Shown piece after piece: positions 25,750-35,200 of a stretch of 64,000 nucleotides of DNA. The position numbers and the translations under genes were made by a program. The notes under the pieces are model-generated. The model did no database searches, was not told the origin of the DNA, and saw only the letters and a program-made list of their open reading frames with translations. The DNA comes from Panacagrimonas sp965216805. GTDB taxonomy: Bacteria > Pseudomonadota > Gammaproteobacteria > Nevskiales > Nevskiaceae. The stretch's first letter is position 1. Each line of letters opens with the position of its first letter. The stretch covers positions 186,001-250,000 of the forward strand of contig NZ_CBDCGN010000003.1 of the NCBI RefSeq assembly GCF_965216805.1, in the 5' to 3' direction.

Positions 25750-26865
25750 TCAACGTCGCGCAGGCGCCTTGCCCAGCCGCATGACCCGACCGCCGCCGGC
25801 GCTCGCCACGAGCCCCTCCAGCTCCAGCTCCAGCAGTGCTGCGTTGAGGTCTTCCACGCCCATGTCGAGCCGATCCACCAGCTCGTCGATCGCGCTGGGC
25901 TTGTCGCCCAGTGCATCGAGCACGGCCTGCAACCGGTGCGGCGCCGATCCGGACCTCGCCGGCACGGGCACGGCGTCGCGTAGCCAGGCGCCGACCTGAT
26001 CGCCGATCTCCTCCAGGATGTCGTCCACCGTCTCCACCAGCTTGGCGCCCTGCCGGATCAGCTGGTGACAGCCACGCGCCATGACATTGTGGATCGAACC
26101 GGGAATCGCGAACACCTCGCGGCCCTGCTCGGCGGCCAGCCGCGCGGTGATCAGCGAGCCGGACTCGCGCGCCGCCTCGACCACCAACACGCCCAGCGAC
26201 AGGCCCGAGATCAGACGATTGCGGCGCGGGAAATGCTCCGGCCGCGGCGAGGTGCCGGGTGGAAATTCGGAAATCAACAGGCCGCTGCCCTCGATCTGCT
26301 GGGCCAACTCGCGGTGTGCCGCCGGATACACGCGATCCAGCCCGGTCGCGCACACGGCAACGGTCAATCCCTGTGCGCGCAGCGCGCCGCGATGCGCGGC
26401 GGCATCGATGCCCAGCGCCAGTCCGCTGGTCACCACCAGTCCGCGCCGGGTCAGCTCGGCGGCGAAGCCGTCGGCGCTTTCCACGCCCTGCGGCGTGGCG
26501 TTGCGCGAGCCGACCACGGCCAGTTGCGGCAGTGCCAGCAGGTCGGGATCGCCACGCCAGAACAGGGCCGGCGGGAAGTGGGCGATTTCGCGCAGGCGTG
26601 CCGGATAGCGCGCATCGGCGCAGGTCAGCAGGCCGCAGCGTTCCTGCAGGCACCATTGCAGATCGCGTTCGATGCGCTCGCCGTCCAAGGCCTGTTGCGC
26701 GTCCCAGCTCTCGACGCCGACTCCGCAAGATTTCCAGCCCCCGCGCCCTGCGTCCACTGCCGCCGCCGCGCTGCCGAACCGCTCGATCAGCGCCAGCAGT
26801 GCCTTGGCTCCCAACCCCGGGCTACGGATCAGCCGCAGCCAGCCGCGCAGTTCTTCCGGCGGCAT
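25750..26865 (-). CDS. dprA: DNA-processing protein DprA
   Basis: 371 residues. An N-terminal helical (SAM-like) region is followed by the extended Rossmann fold with AVVGSRNATPQG, VTSGLALGIDAAAHRGAL, SEFPPGT, FPRRNRLISGLS and GSLITARLAAEQGREVFAIPG. A C-terminal winged-helix DprA_WH domain runs from about 300 to 371. It loads RecA on incoming single-stranded DNA in natural transformation. An intact copy fits but does not prove competence. It lies upstream of smg and topA. Confidence 0.95.
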   Translation of the reverse strand: MPPEELRGWLRLIRSPGLGAKALLALIERFGSAAAAVDAGRGGWKSCGVGVESWDAQQALDGERIERDLQWCLQERCGLLTCADARYPARLREIAHFPPALFWRGDPDLLALPQLAVVGSRNATPQGVESADGFAAELTRRGLVVTSGLALGIDAAAHRGALRAQGLTVAVCATGLDRVYPAAHRELAQQIEGSGLLISEFPPGTSPRPEHFPRRNRLISGLSLGVLVVEAARESGSLITARLAAEQGREVFAIPGSIHNVMARGCHQLIRQGAKLVETVDDILEEIGDQVGAWLRDAVPVPARSGSAPHRLQAVLDALGDKPSAIDELVDRLDMGVEDLNAALLELELEGLVASAGGGRVMRLGKAPARR

Positions 26866-26884
26866 GATGGCGGCGGCACCGGAC

Positions 26885-28096
26885 TCAGCGACGACCGGCG
26901 ACGGGCTTTTCGACCTTGTCGAGCACGTGTACCGGCTCGGTCACCGACATCACCAGGCCGTAACTCACCCGCGGGGTGACCTTGAACACGATCAGCTGGC
27001 CGGCGAAGGTTTCGGGCAACGCGATGCTGCGGATGCTGTAGGGATCGGGCGCGCGGCGACCGGCCTGCAGGATGTCCAGCACATGGCCGGGCTCCAGCCC
27101 GTGGTCGGTGCCGCGGTTCATCGCCACGATGTAGTACTGGCCGATCTGGGCGACACCGTCGGTGACCGCGATGATGCGACCGTCGATGTCAGCATCCGGC
27201 GCGCGCGGGTAGAAATTCTCGCTGAAGGCTTCCGGCTCGGCGGTCAGCAGGCGGTCGCCGATCAGCGCTTCGCGGAACGTGCGCGACAACACCGCGGTAC
27301 TGGGCGCCCCGAAGTCGCGCACCTCGGCCTCGCCGACCGGGATTGCCTCGTAGCCGAGCAGATCGCCGTTATCGGGGTCGCGATAAATCTGTCCGCGTCG
27401 CACCACGGCGTAATTGAACGCGCTGGATTCCGGCAGGTTCTGCACGAATATCTGCACCCCCGACCCGCCGATGAGATGTTCGTCGGCAAACGCCAGCACG
27501 TACGGCGAGGTGCTCAACTCGTCGTTGGTCACCAGACGCGGACCGCGCAGAAAATTGCGGATTGCCTCCAGCGGAATCGTCGGTATGGCGCTGTCCAGCG
27601 GCAGTTCGCGCACCTGCGGCGACAGCCGCTCCACGCCCAACGAGGCTGTATCGCTGTCGCGCAGCAGGCGCGGCCGACCGTTTACGTAGACCAGCTTGAG
27701 CACATCGCCGGGATAAATCTGGTGCGGATTAGCAATCTGGTCGTTGACGTACCACACCTCGGGCCATTGCCAGGGGTCCAGCAGGAAGCGGTTTGCGATG
27801 CCCCACAACGTGTCGCCGGGCTTGACCGTGTAGATCAGCGGGGCGTCGCTGCGCGTGGCCGGCCCGGCGGAGGACAACGAACCGGGCGCGGCAGCGGAGG
27901 TCTGCAGCGGCGCGGCAGCCGCCGGCGTCGGGTCGTCGGCCGGCTGGCCGGAGACCGAGGGCGCCTCACCGGCAGAGGTCGTTTCGGAAACGCCGCGGGT
28001 GCTGGCACAACCGGACACCAGCACCGTCGCCAATGCGGCGGCCCAAGCAGCCGGGACTCGATCATTCCCCCCACCAGACCGACTATAATTTCGCAT
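26885..28096 (-). CDS. LysM-domain lipoprotein
   Basis: 403 residues. The N-terminus ends in a lipobox-like LVSGC (about 27-31), giving a likely lipoprotein. An Ala/Pro-rich linker leads to a LysM domain (about 88-140: YTVKPGDTLWGIANRFL .. NPHQIYPGDVLKLV) that binds peptidoglycan. The remaining ~250 residues have no motif I can name (VVRRGQIYRDPDNGDLLGYEA; NRGTDHGLEPGHVLDI). It is divergent from def-fmt and 19 bp upstream of dprA, the conserved arrangement. Its role in envelope maintenance is inferred. Confidence 0.88.
   Translation of the reverse strand: MRNYSRSGGGNDRVPAAWAAALATVLVSGCASTRGVSETTSAGEAPSVSGQPADDPTPAAAAPLQTSAAAPGSLSSAGPATRSDAPLIYTVKPGDTLWGIANRFLLDPWQWPEVWYVNDQIANPHQIYPGDVLKLVYVNGRPRLLRDSDTASLGVERLSPQVRELPLDSAIPTIPLEAIRNFLRGPRLVTNDELSTSPYVLAFADEHLIGGSGVQIFVQNLPESSAFNYAVVRRGQIYRDPDNGDLLGYEAIPVGEAEVRDFGAPSTAVLSRTFREALIGDRLLTAEPEAFSENFYPRAPDADIDGRIIAVTDGVAQIGQYYIVAMNRGTDHGLEPGHVLDILQAGRRAPDPYSIRSIALPETFAGQLIVFKVTPRVSYGLVMSVTEPVHVLDKVEKPVAGRR
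28084..28089 (+). promoter_or_regulatory. Candidate -10 box (TATAAT) for def-fmt
   Basis: A perfect TATAAT on the plus strand lies 105 bp upstream of the def start, just inside the 5' end of the divergent LysM gene. No good -35 is visible at 16-18 bp upstream, so the assignment rests on the -10 match and its position. Confidence 0.35.
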
Positions 28097-28194
28097 GACG
28101 GCGTTCCCCCTGGTTTGCCGACCGATTCTGTCACAAAGCCGAACAGCGACACCGGCTTGGATTCAACTCTAGCAGTCGATTCGCAACTCTTGCC

Positions 28195-28701
28195 ATGGCG
28201 CTCCTTCCGATTCTCCAGCACCCCGATCCGCGACTCCGCCAGAAGGCGGCGCCGGTGACCGTGTTCGATGCCCGGTTGCAGACCCTCATCGACGACCTGT
28301 TCGAAACCATGTACGACGCCCCCGGCGTCGGCCTGGCGGCAACCCAGGTCGGCGTGATGCTGCGGGTCGCGGTCATGGACTGCGCGCCCAAGGACGAACC
28401 GCCGGAGCGGGTGGTCATCATCAATCCCGACATCCTTTCGAGCGCCGACCGCCAGGACATGGAAGAAGGCTGCCTGTCGGTGCCCGATACCAGCGAGAAA
28501 GTGCCGCGCTACAACCGCTTGCACCTGCGGGCGCTGGATCGTCACGGCCAGACTTTCGAGGTGCAGGCCGAAGGCCTGATGGCACAGGCCATCCAGCACG
28601 AGATCGACCATCTCGACGGCAAGCTCTACATCGACTACCTGTCCAGCCTCAAGCGAGAGCGCATCAACAAGAAGCTGCGCAAGCAGCGTCAGACCGCTTG
28701 A
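28195..28701 (+). CDS. def: Peptide deformylase
   Basis: 168 residues, family length. All three metalloenzyme motifs are present: GVGLAATQ, EGCLSVP (metal Cys) and QHEIDHLDG (two metal His and the catalytic Glu). It removes the formyl group from nascent protein N-termini in the cytoplasm. The last four bases of def (TTGA) overlap the fmt start, so the two are translationally coupled. Confidence 0.97.
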   Translation: MALLPILQHPDPRLRQKAAPVTVFDARLQTLIDDLFETMYDAPGVGLAATQVGVMLRVAVMDCAPKDEPPERVVIINPDILSSADRQDMEEGCLSVPDTSEKVPRYNRLHLRALDRHGQTFEVQAEGLMAQAIQHEIDHLDGKLYIDYLSSLKRERINKKLRKQRQTA

Positions 28702-29633
28702 GGCTGGTCTTCGCCGGAACGCCGGCATTCGCCGTTCCGGCGCTGCAGGCTCTGGCCGCGGCCGGTCACGACATCGTCGGCGTCTACACCCAGCCGGACC
28801 GGCCCGCCGGGCGCGGCCGCAAGCTCAGTCCTTCCGCGGTCGCCGAATGCGCGGCGCGCCTGCGCCTGTCGGTGTTCAAGCCGGAGAAACTGCGCGGTGA
28901 CCCCACCGCCCTGGCCCAGCTCGCCGCGTTGCGGCCGCAATGCATGGTGGTGGTGGCGTACGGCCTGATCCTGCCGCAGGCGGTGCTGGACATTCCGGAC
29001 TTCGGCTGTCTCAACATCCACGCCTCGTTGCTGCCACGCTGGCGCGGGGCGGCGCCGGTGCAGCGTGCCATCCTGGCCGGCGACGTGGAGACTGGCGTCA
29101 CCATCATGCAGATGGACGCCGGCCTGGACACCGGCCCCATGCTGCTGCGACGGGCGGTGCCGATCCCGTCGCACAGCACCGCTGGCGAGTTACAGGACCG
29201 GCTGTCGACCTGCGGCGCCGAACTGATCGTGCAGGCGCTGCAGGGGCTGCAGGCCGGCACGTTGTCGCCGCAGGCACAGCCCGCTCAGGGCGTCACCTAT
29301 GCCGCCAAATTGAGCAAGCTGGAGGCGCGGCTTGACTGGTCGCTGCACGCAACCGAGCTGCTGCGCCGCGTGCACGGCTACAACCCGGCACCGGGTGCAT
29401 GGTGCGAATGCGGCGGCGAACGCCTGAAAGTATTGAGGGCACAACTGGAGGCGGCTGCGCCGCCCCCCGGCTGCCTGCCGGGTCACATCGTCGCCGCGGA
29501 CGAGCGCGGCTGGATCGTGGCCAGCGGCGCCGGCCTGCTGCGCATCAGCGAAGTGCAGCGCCCCGGCGGTCGCGCGATGCCGCCATGGTCAGCCTATGGC
29601 AGCAGGCCACCGCCGACCTTAGAGCTGCAGTGA
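28698..29633 (+). CDS. fmt: Methionyl-tRNA formyltransferase
   Basis: 311 residues from a TTG start overlapping the def stop. Visible motifs are MRLVFAGTPAFAVPAL, YTQPDRPAGRGRKL and the formyl-folate catalytic segment NIHASLLPRWRGAAPVQRAI, with the C-terminal tRNA-binding OB-like domain from about residue 205. It formylates initiator Met-tRNA. In related genomes rsmB usually follows; here rsmB lies 13.6 kb away. Confidence 0.96.
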   Translation: MRLVFAGTPAFAVPALQALAAAGHDIVGVYTQPDRPAGRGRKLSPSAVAECAARLRLSVFKPEKLRGDPTALAQLAALRPQCMVVVAYGLILPQAVLDIPDFGCLNIHASLLPRWRGAAPVQRAILAGDVETGVTIMQMDAGLDTGPMLLRRAVPIPSHSTAGELQDRLSTCGAELIVQALQGLQAGTLSPQAQPAQGVTYAAKLSKLEARLDWSLHATELLRRVHGYNPAPGAWCECGGERLKVLRAQLEAAAPPPGCLPGHIVAADERGWIVASGAGLLRISEVQRPGGRAMPPWSAYGSRPPPTLELQ

Positions 29634-29789
29634 GGATGGCGACTGCGGGGGCATCGAATCCGCGGCCTGAGCGGCCGGCGAAGGCGTGTCGGGCGCGCGC
29701 GACGCCTTGACGCTGACGCTGGACAGCACCGCCACGGTCAGCACCAGCAGCACGGCAAACCGAAGAATGAATCGAGTAAGGATGGGCAT
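29619..29789 (-). CDS. Small membrane/secreted protein, 56 aa
   Basis: A 56-residue ORF beginning ATG at 29789 (MPILTRFILRFAVLLVLTVA). A single hydrophobic helix (about 8-27) is followed by an Ala/Pro/Ser-rich tail. It ends tail-to-tail inside fmt with a 15-bp overlap. The N-terminus reads as a genuine signal or anchor, but I know no family. It may be real or a fortuitous ORF in the fmt-creD gap. Confidence 0.4.
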   Translation of the reverse strand: MPILTRFILRFAVLLVLTVAVLSSVSVKASRAPDTPSPAAQAADSMPPQSPSSLQL

Positions 29790-29922
29790 AAGTTCGAACT
29801 CGCGACACCGTGCATCCTAGACCCGGCAGTGGCGGGCAGCGGCCGCGGGGGCCGAGCGTTGACGTATTGCCGACAAGAGGTGCAAAACCGGTCCGTAGCA
29901 CTACCAAGGCCTGCCGCTCCCG

Positions 29923-30096
29923 ATGCCTCCAGAGCCCCACCCGTCCCCGCAACTGCCGCCGCCGCCGGAACGCCCCGACTGCTGCGGTGGCGGCTGCGCC
30001 GTGTGCGTCCTCGACACCTACCAGGAAGAACTGATGCGCTGGCAGGCCGAGGTGGAGGCACTGGAACAGGCGCACCAGGCCGGGCGCGACGCTTGA
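29923..30096 (+). CDS. Small oxidoreductase-like domain protein, 57 aa
   Basis: A 57-residue protein with a Pro-rich start and PPPPERPDCCGGGCAVCVLD, then TYQEELMRWQAEVEALEQ. The CC-x3-C-x2-C cluster followed by an acidic helix matches the short 'oxidoreductase-like, N-terminal' family (PF09791 type). That family is found as stand-alone 50-70 residue proteins in gammaproteobacteria and in mitochondria. Function is not established; the four cysteines suggest metal binding. It lies alone between fmt and a dispersed repeat. Confidence 0.7.
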   Translation: MPPEPHPSPQLPPPPERPDCCGGGCAVCVLDTYQEELMRWQAEVEALEQAHQAGRDA

Positions 30097-30198
30097 CCTG
30101 CAAAAGCGGCTGTTGGAGCGGTCCGATCAGCATGCAGAAAGCGCAATCGAACCGATCATCCAAGCGTATCCAAGGATGTTCGTGTCGGGCCATCGGAT

Positions 30199-30337
30199 CC
30201 CTTCTCCCGCAGGCGGGAGAAGGTGCCCCGCAGGGGCGGAAGAGGGGCTGCCACGAGCGTGGGCGACTCATGTCGTCACGTGAGCCCACGCCCTGAAAGC
30301 CCCTCACCCCCAGCCTCTCCCGCCTGCGGGAGAGGGG
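30199..30337 (-). repeat. Dispersed GGGAGAAGG/CCTCTCCC repeat, copy A
   Basis: About 140 bp bounded by the hairpins CTTCTCCCGC-AGG-CGGGAGAAGG (left) and CTCTCCCGCCTGCGGGAGAG (right). The internal landmarks GAGCGTGGGCGA and GCCCACGCCCTGAAAGCCCCTCA are the reverse complement of copies B and C at 41054-41446. No ORF. It resembles dispersed repeats I recall from Lysobacterales genomes. Confidence 0.75.
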
Positions 30338-30458
30338 ATCGCAGAATCGAATCGCTGCACACGAGCCGCCCGCTTCGATCCGTGTCCTCCGTGAAATCCG
30401 TGGCAAATCGCTTATCCAGGCCAACCGGCGTCGCGCCCGCGAGGCTGAACGGCAACCG

Positions 30459-31826
30459 CTACTCCACCGTTGCGTCGGCCACGTCCCAGGTGTCGGCTTG
30501 CGCGGACCGATTCATGCGCCGCGTGACCCACATGGTCGCGGTCAGGGCTGCGAACAGGGCGACGGCCCCCATCAGGAACGCCACGTCCTGCGCCTGCAGC
30601 ACTACGTAGAGGTAAGCGAACCATCCGCACAGCACCAGCGCCAGCGTCGTTGCGCGCCGGGCGCTGCCAGTGGCCATCCAGGCGTAGCCCGCTGCCTGCG
30701 TCACCACCGCTGCCGCCGCCAGCACGAAGGCCGGGACAAAGCCGAGGTGTTCGGCCAGGGCCAGTTGCAGCAGACCGAACAAGCATACCGAGGCGCCCAG
30801 CAGCAGGTATTGCACCGCGTGCAGCGGCACACCGCCGAGCATTTCCATCGCCCAGATCGCGGCAAAACTCAGCAGCAGCACCAGGGCGCCGTACTTGGCA
30901 ATGCGTTCGGCCATGCGGTAGGGGTCCACCGGCACCGCCAGCTCCACCCCGAACGCGGCGGCGTCGATCTGCTTGCGGGTGACCTCCTGGTCCAGCCAGG
31001 CCGGCGCGAACCCCCGCCCCAGATGCGCTACCGACCACTGCGCGGCGAAGCCCTGCGCCGAAATGTCGCTGCGCAGCGGCAAGCCGGTGCCGCGAAACGC
31101 CGGATGCGGCCAATCGCTGCGCAGGTCCAGCAGCGTCTCGCGCGCCACCGGCGCCAGATGGAAGCTGCCGGAACCCTGCAATTGAAGCTCAGCGTGGAAC
31201 GTCAGCGCCTGCCCGGATCGCAGCCCTGGAGCGCCTTCGGGTAGGCGCCCGTGGACGCCTTGGGCCCCCAGCGACAGAGCGGACGGCTCCAGACGCAGGT
31301 CCTGATCCGCCACCTGCACACGACTGTCGGCCGACAAGGCGCCGGGTTGCGACAACCCCAGCATCCACTCCGCACGGCCGAAGTCCACCTGTGCCAACCC
31401 CACCGGCAGACCGGCGGGATCGGGCAGCACGAAGCGGCCGCTGAGCTTCAGTGTCGAGCGATACACCGGGATCTCGAAAATGCCGCGACGCCGCACCTGG
31501 CTGTCGAGCTGCGCCTGCGCTTCCAGCCGTTGCGGGGTCAGCACCAGCCAGCCCTGGCGGCTGCGCGCTTCCCCTTCCTGATCCTGCCAGCGCACGACAT
31601 ACGGCAGACGCAGCAGCGGACCGGACACGATCTGCGCGTGGCCCCAGGACGAAGCGACATCGAACGTGGCCTGGTCGCGGCGCTGACCGCGTTCCTGCAC
31701 CTGGCCCTCGATCATCGCCAGCGGGATCAGCAACACCAGTACCAGTGCGCCCAGGCCGGCCAGGCGTGCGCCAGGACCGCCGAGCAGACGATCGAATCGC
31801 GACCGGGTTGCGTGGATGTCGGCCAT
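30459..31826 (-). CDS. creD: CreD family inner-membrane protein
   Basis: 455 residues from the ATG at 31826 (an in-frame GTG at 31838 would add four). A signal-anchor helix (about 18-38) is followed by a large periplasmic domain with the family's VYRSTLKLSGRF and a FGVELAVPVDPYRMAERIAKYG segment. Five or six C-terminal membrane helices come next (from about 305). In E. coli creD is the most strongly induced member of the CreBC regulon; its biochemical role is unknown. It is divergent from the adhesin across 471 bp. An OmpR-type regulator/kinase pair that could be the CreBC equivalent lies beyond the adhesin. Confidence 0.88.
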   Translation of the reverse strand: MADIHATRSRFDRLLGGPGARLAGLGALVLVLLIPLAMIEGQVQERGQRRDQATFDVASSWGHAQIVSGPLLRLPYVVRWQDQEGEARSRQGWLVLTPQRLEAQAQLDSQVRRRGIFEIPVYRSTLKLSGRFVLPDPAGLPVGLAQVDFGRAEWMLGLSQPGALSADSRVQVADQDLRLEPSALSLGAQGVHGRLPEGAPGLRSGQALTFHAELQLQGSGSFHLAPVARETLLDLRSDWPHPAFRGTGLPLRSDISAQGFAAQWSVAHLGRGFAPAWLDQEVTRKQIDAAAFGVELAVPVDPYRMAERIAKYGALVLLLSFAAIWAMEMLGGVPLHAVQYLLLGASVCLFGLLQLALAEHLGFVPAFVLAAAAVVTQAAGYAWMATGSARRATTLALVLCGWFAYLYVVLQAQDVAFLMGAVALFAALTATMWVTRRMNRSAQADTWDVADATVE

Positions 31827-32297
31827 GCGCGGGCTCACAGCTCGGGGCCGATCGGCCCGGCCCGGTCCATTGACCTGTCCAGCGACAGGATCGGTAGACC
31901 CAAGGCTGCGGCACGGACGGGATCGGCGATTTTCATGGCGAACAGGGGCTCTGGTGCAAGTGCGACCAGTGTCTGCGCGTGACTTGCAGAATCGGCGCCG
32001 CGACGGTGCAAGCTCCGCGAAACATGGTGCAAGCGCAGTGCAAGCATCCGCCGCTGCTCAGACGCCGCCGCTCAGACTAGGAACAGCAGCCCGGGCGCAG
32101 CCCGGGTCGGGGCGGCGCAACTGACCGCAAACCGGGATCGCTTCCGAGCCGCGCAGACCTACGCTAACTATTTGCGGTAACTATCCGCCGTGTATGGCTT
32201 TACGCCATTTTATTGTGGTAGCGTCCAGTAACTTGGCGCACGCATTGCGTGGGCCGCGACTTACATGCTCACCAGACGCTGTATTGGGGGAATAAAG
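31827..32297. other. Divergent creD/adhesin intergenic
   Basis: 471 bp without a gene. It contains four GTGCAAG boxes (31954-32044), a GCCCGGGCGCAGCCCGGG palindrome (about 32080-32098) and a locally AT-richer part from about 32160 to 32240. That part includes the near-repeat CTAACTATTTGCGGTAACTATC and TGGCTTTACGCCA. The promoters of both genes must lie here, but I could not choose them by eye. Confidence 0.6.
31954..32044 (+). promoter_or_regulatory. Four GTGCAAG direct repeats, candidate OmpR-family operator
   Basis: GTGCAAG occurs at 31954, 32006, 32027 and 32038, all in the same orientation. Start-to-start distances are 52, 21 and 11 bp, close to 5, 2 and 1 helical turns. OmpR-family regulators typically bind direct repeats with an 11-bp period, and CreB in E. 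coli uses such repeats of a different sequence upstream of creD. The regulator at 40323-41021 is the obvious candidate. This is inference from spacing and context. Confidence 0.4.
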
Positions 32298-35200
32298 ATG
32301 GCTCTGCAGACGATTTTGATCGCCGCCGACGGCACGCAAAAAACCTTGGACCTGGACGCCGAGGCAAGGTTGGCACTGGGGCCCGACGAAAAGCTGATCA
32401 TTCCCCAGGGCCTGAAGCGCAAGAAAGAGCTGGACGACAGCGAGGTCGACCACGGGCAGCAGACCGAAGAAGTCGTGCTGGTCGACGAGTCCGGCGAGGT
32501 CTACACCGTCTTCCTGCCCGAAGGTGCCGAAGTGCTGGTGGCCCAGGCGCAGAACCCGGCGCAGGCCCCAGCGTCCAATCCGGCCCCGAATTACGAGAAT
32601 TTCCCCACCAATCCCAGCGGCCCGGGCGGATCGGCGCGGCCGGTTGAGACCATCCCGGTCAATCCCAATGCCTCCTCCGGCGGTGGCGGTGGCGGCTTCG
32701 CGCCCGGCGATTACGGCTGGGCGATCGCCGGCGGCGTCGGCGGCGTCGGTCTGATCGCCATTGCCGCCAGCGACAGCGGTGGCGGCGGAGGCGGCGGTGG
32801 TGGCACGCCGCCCCCGGCCGGTAATTCCGCGCCCTTCTTCGGCAGTGACGTCCGATCGGTTTCGGTCGCCGAGAACAGCACCGTTGTCGCCACCGTCGTG
32901 GCCAGCGACGCAGACGACGACACGCTCACCTACAGCATCGTCGGCGGCGCCGATGCGCTGCGCTTCGGCATCAACTCCGGCACCGGCGCGCTGACGTTCC
33001 TGGCCGCGCCCGACTTCGAGATGCCGGCCGACAACGGCAGCGACAACATCTACAACGTCATCGTGCAGGCCAGCGACGGCGAACTGAACGACACCCAGGC
33101 CCTGGTGATCACCGTCACCGACATCAACGAAGGCCAGCCCAATCGCGCACCGGAAATCATCAGCGGCGACGGCGATACCGCCACCGGCAGCGTCAATGAA
33201 GGCGCCACCTTCATCACCACCGTGGTGGCATCCGACCCCGACGGCGACGACGTGGCCTTCAGCCTCACCGGGCCCGATGCGAGCCTGTTCACCATCACCT
33301 CCGCGGGCGTGCTCACCCTGGGTCCCCAGGACTCGGAAGACCCGGCAGACGCCGACGGCAACAACACCTACGTCGTCACCATTCTGGCCAGCGACGGCGA
33401 GCTGACCGACTCGCAGGTCCTCACCGTCACGGTCACCAATCAGGACGAAGACAACACCGTCATCGGCGGCGTGCTCAGCGGCAGCGTCACCGAAACCACT
33501 TCGACCGACCCCGGCGTGCCCACCGCCACGGGCCAGATGAGTGCCACGGATCCCGACGGGCCGGACGACATGTTCGTGGTGTCCAACGGCACCGCGCAGT
33601 TCGGCACGTTCAGCGTCAGCGCCGGTGGCCTGTGGACCTACAACCTCGACAGCTCCGACCCGGCGGTGTCCGTACTCAACACCGGACAGAGCCTGGCCGA
33701 CAGCTTCACCGTCACCGCCATCGACGGCACCACCGCCACGGTCAGCATCGTGGTCAACGGCCAGGACGGCGTGATCGACCCCACGCCCAACTCCACCGTC
33801 GGCGGCGACCTGATCGGCGCCGTCGTCGAGGCCGGTAGCGACAACAACAACGGCACCCCCACCGACAGCGGTCAACTTACCGCCGACAATCCCGACGGGC
33901 CCGACAACGTGTTCCGCCCGGTCAGCGGCGGCACTGCGACCTACGGCAGCTTCAGCGTCTCCTCCGCCGGCATCTGGACTTACACGCTCGACAACGACAA
34001 CGCCACCGTCAACGGCGTCGCCGAGGGCGACACCCTCAGCGACAGCTTCACCGTCACCTCGCTGGACGGCAGCGTCGGCACCGTCGACGTCACCATCACC
34101 GGCGCCAATGACGACCCCGCGGTAGACGCCGCGCAAGTCGTCACCACCGTCGAGGACATGCCGCTCACCATCACCGTCGAGGGCATGGATGTCGACGGCG
34201 ACGACCTCACCTACACCGCCGGCCCGCGCGAAGAAGGCGGCCAGCTCACCGGCGGCGCCGATGGTGTCTTCACCTACACGCCGGCCGCCGACTTCGTCGG
34301 TCGCGACAGCTTTGTCGTCACCGTCTCCGACGGTAACGGCGGCACCGCCGAACAGACTGTGTCGGTCGACGTCACAGAAGCCAACGACGACGCCCCGGTC
34401 ATTGTCAGTAACGGCGGCGGTGACGAGGCCAGCATCCAGATCGTCGAGAACACCGTGGCCGTGACCACCGTCGAAGCCGAGGACGAAGACACTGGCGCGG
34501 TCGTCACCTACAGCATCACCGGCGGCGCCGAGGAAACCTTCTTCCGCATCGATGAAGACACCGGCGTACTCGAATTCTGGGCCCCGCCCAGCGCCGAGCA
34601 GGGCCAGGGCTCCGGCCTGTTCGGCAACTCCTACGAAGTCATCGTCACCGCCACCGACGACACCGGCCTGACCGACGAGCAGACCCTGACCGTCCAGGTC
34701 CAGAACGACGGCCTGCTCGGCGAGATCGGCGAACTGCCGCCGCAGTTCACCAGCGGCGGCGGGCTCGACGAGGCGCAGTACGAGATTCCCGAGAATACCC
34801 TGTTCGTGGCCCAGCTCGACGCCAACGGCGGCCAGCTGATCAACCTCGACGGCGCCAATGACACGCTGGTGTTCCGCATCGCCGGCGGCGACGACGCCGA
34901 GCTGTTCGGCATCGAGCAGATCGAACCGGCGCCCAACGGTCCCAACACCGGCTCGGCCATCCTCAGCTTCCTCGACGCCTTCCAGCCCGACTTCGAGATG
35001 CCGGGCAGTTTCAACGGCGACAACGAGTACGACCTGATCGTCCAGACCAGCGACGACGACGGCGTGGACTACCAGCGCCTGACCATCACCGTGCTCGACG
35101 TCAACGCCATCGAGGTGGTGGACGACGTCAACGACCTATCCGAGGCCGGCGGCGTCGACAACACCCGCGACGTGGAAACCGCGTCCGGCAACGTGCTGAC

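Noticed and set aside
31839..32264. Short ORFs in the creD-adhesin intergenic
   Set aside because: None has a ribosome site or protein-like composition, and the region is better explained as regulatory sequence.
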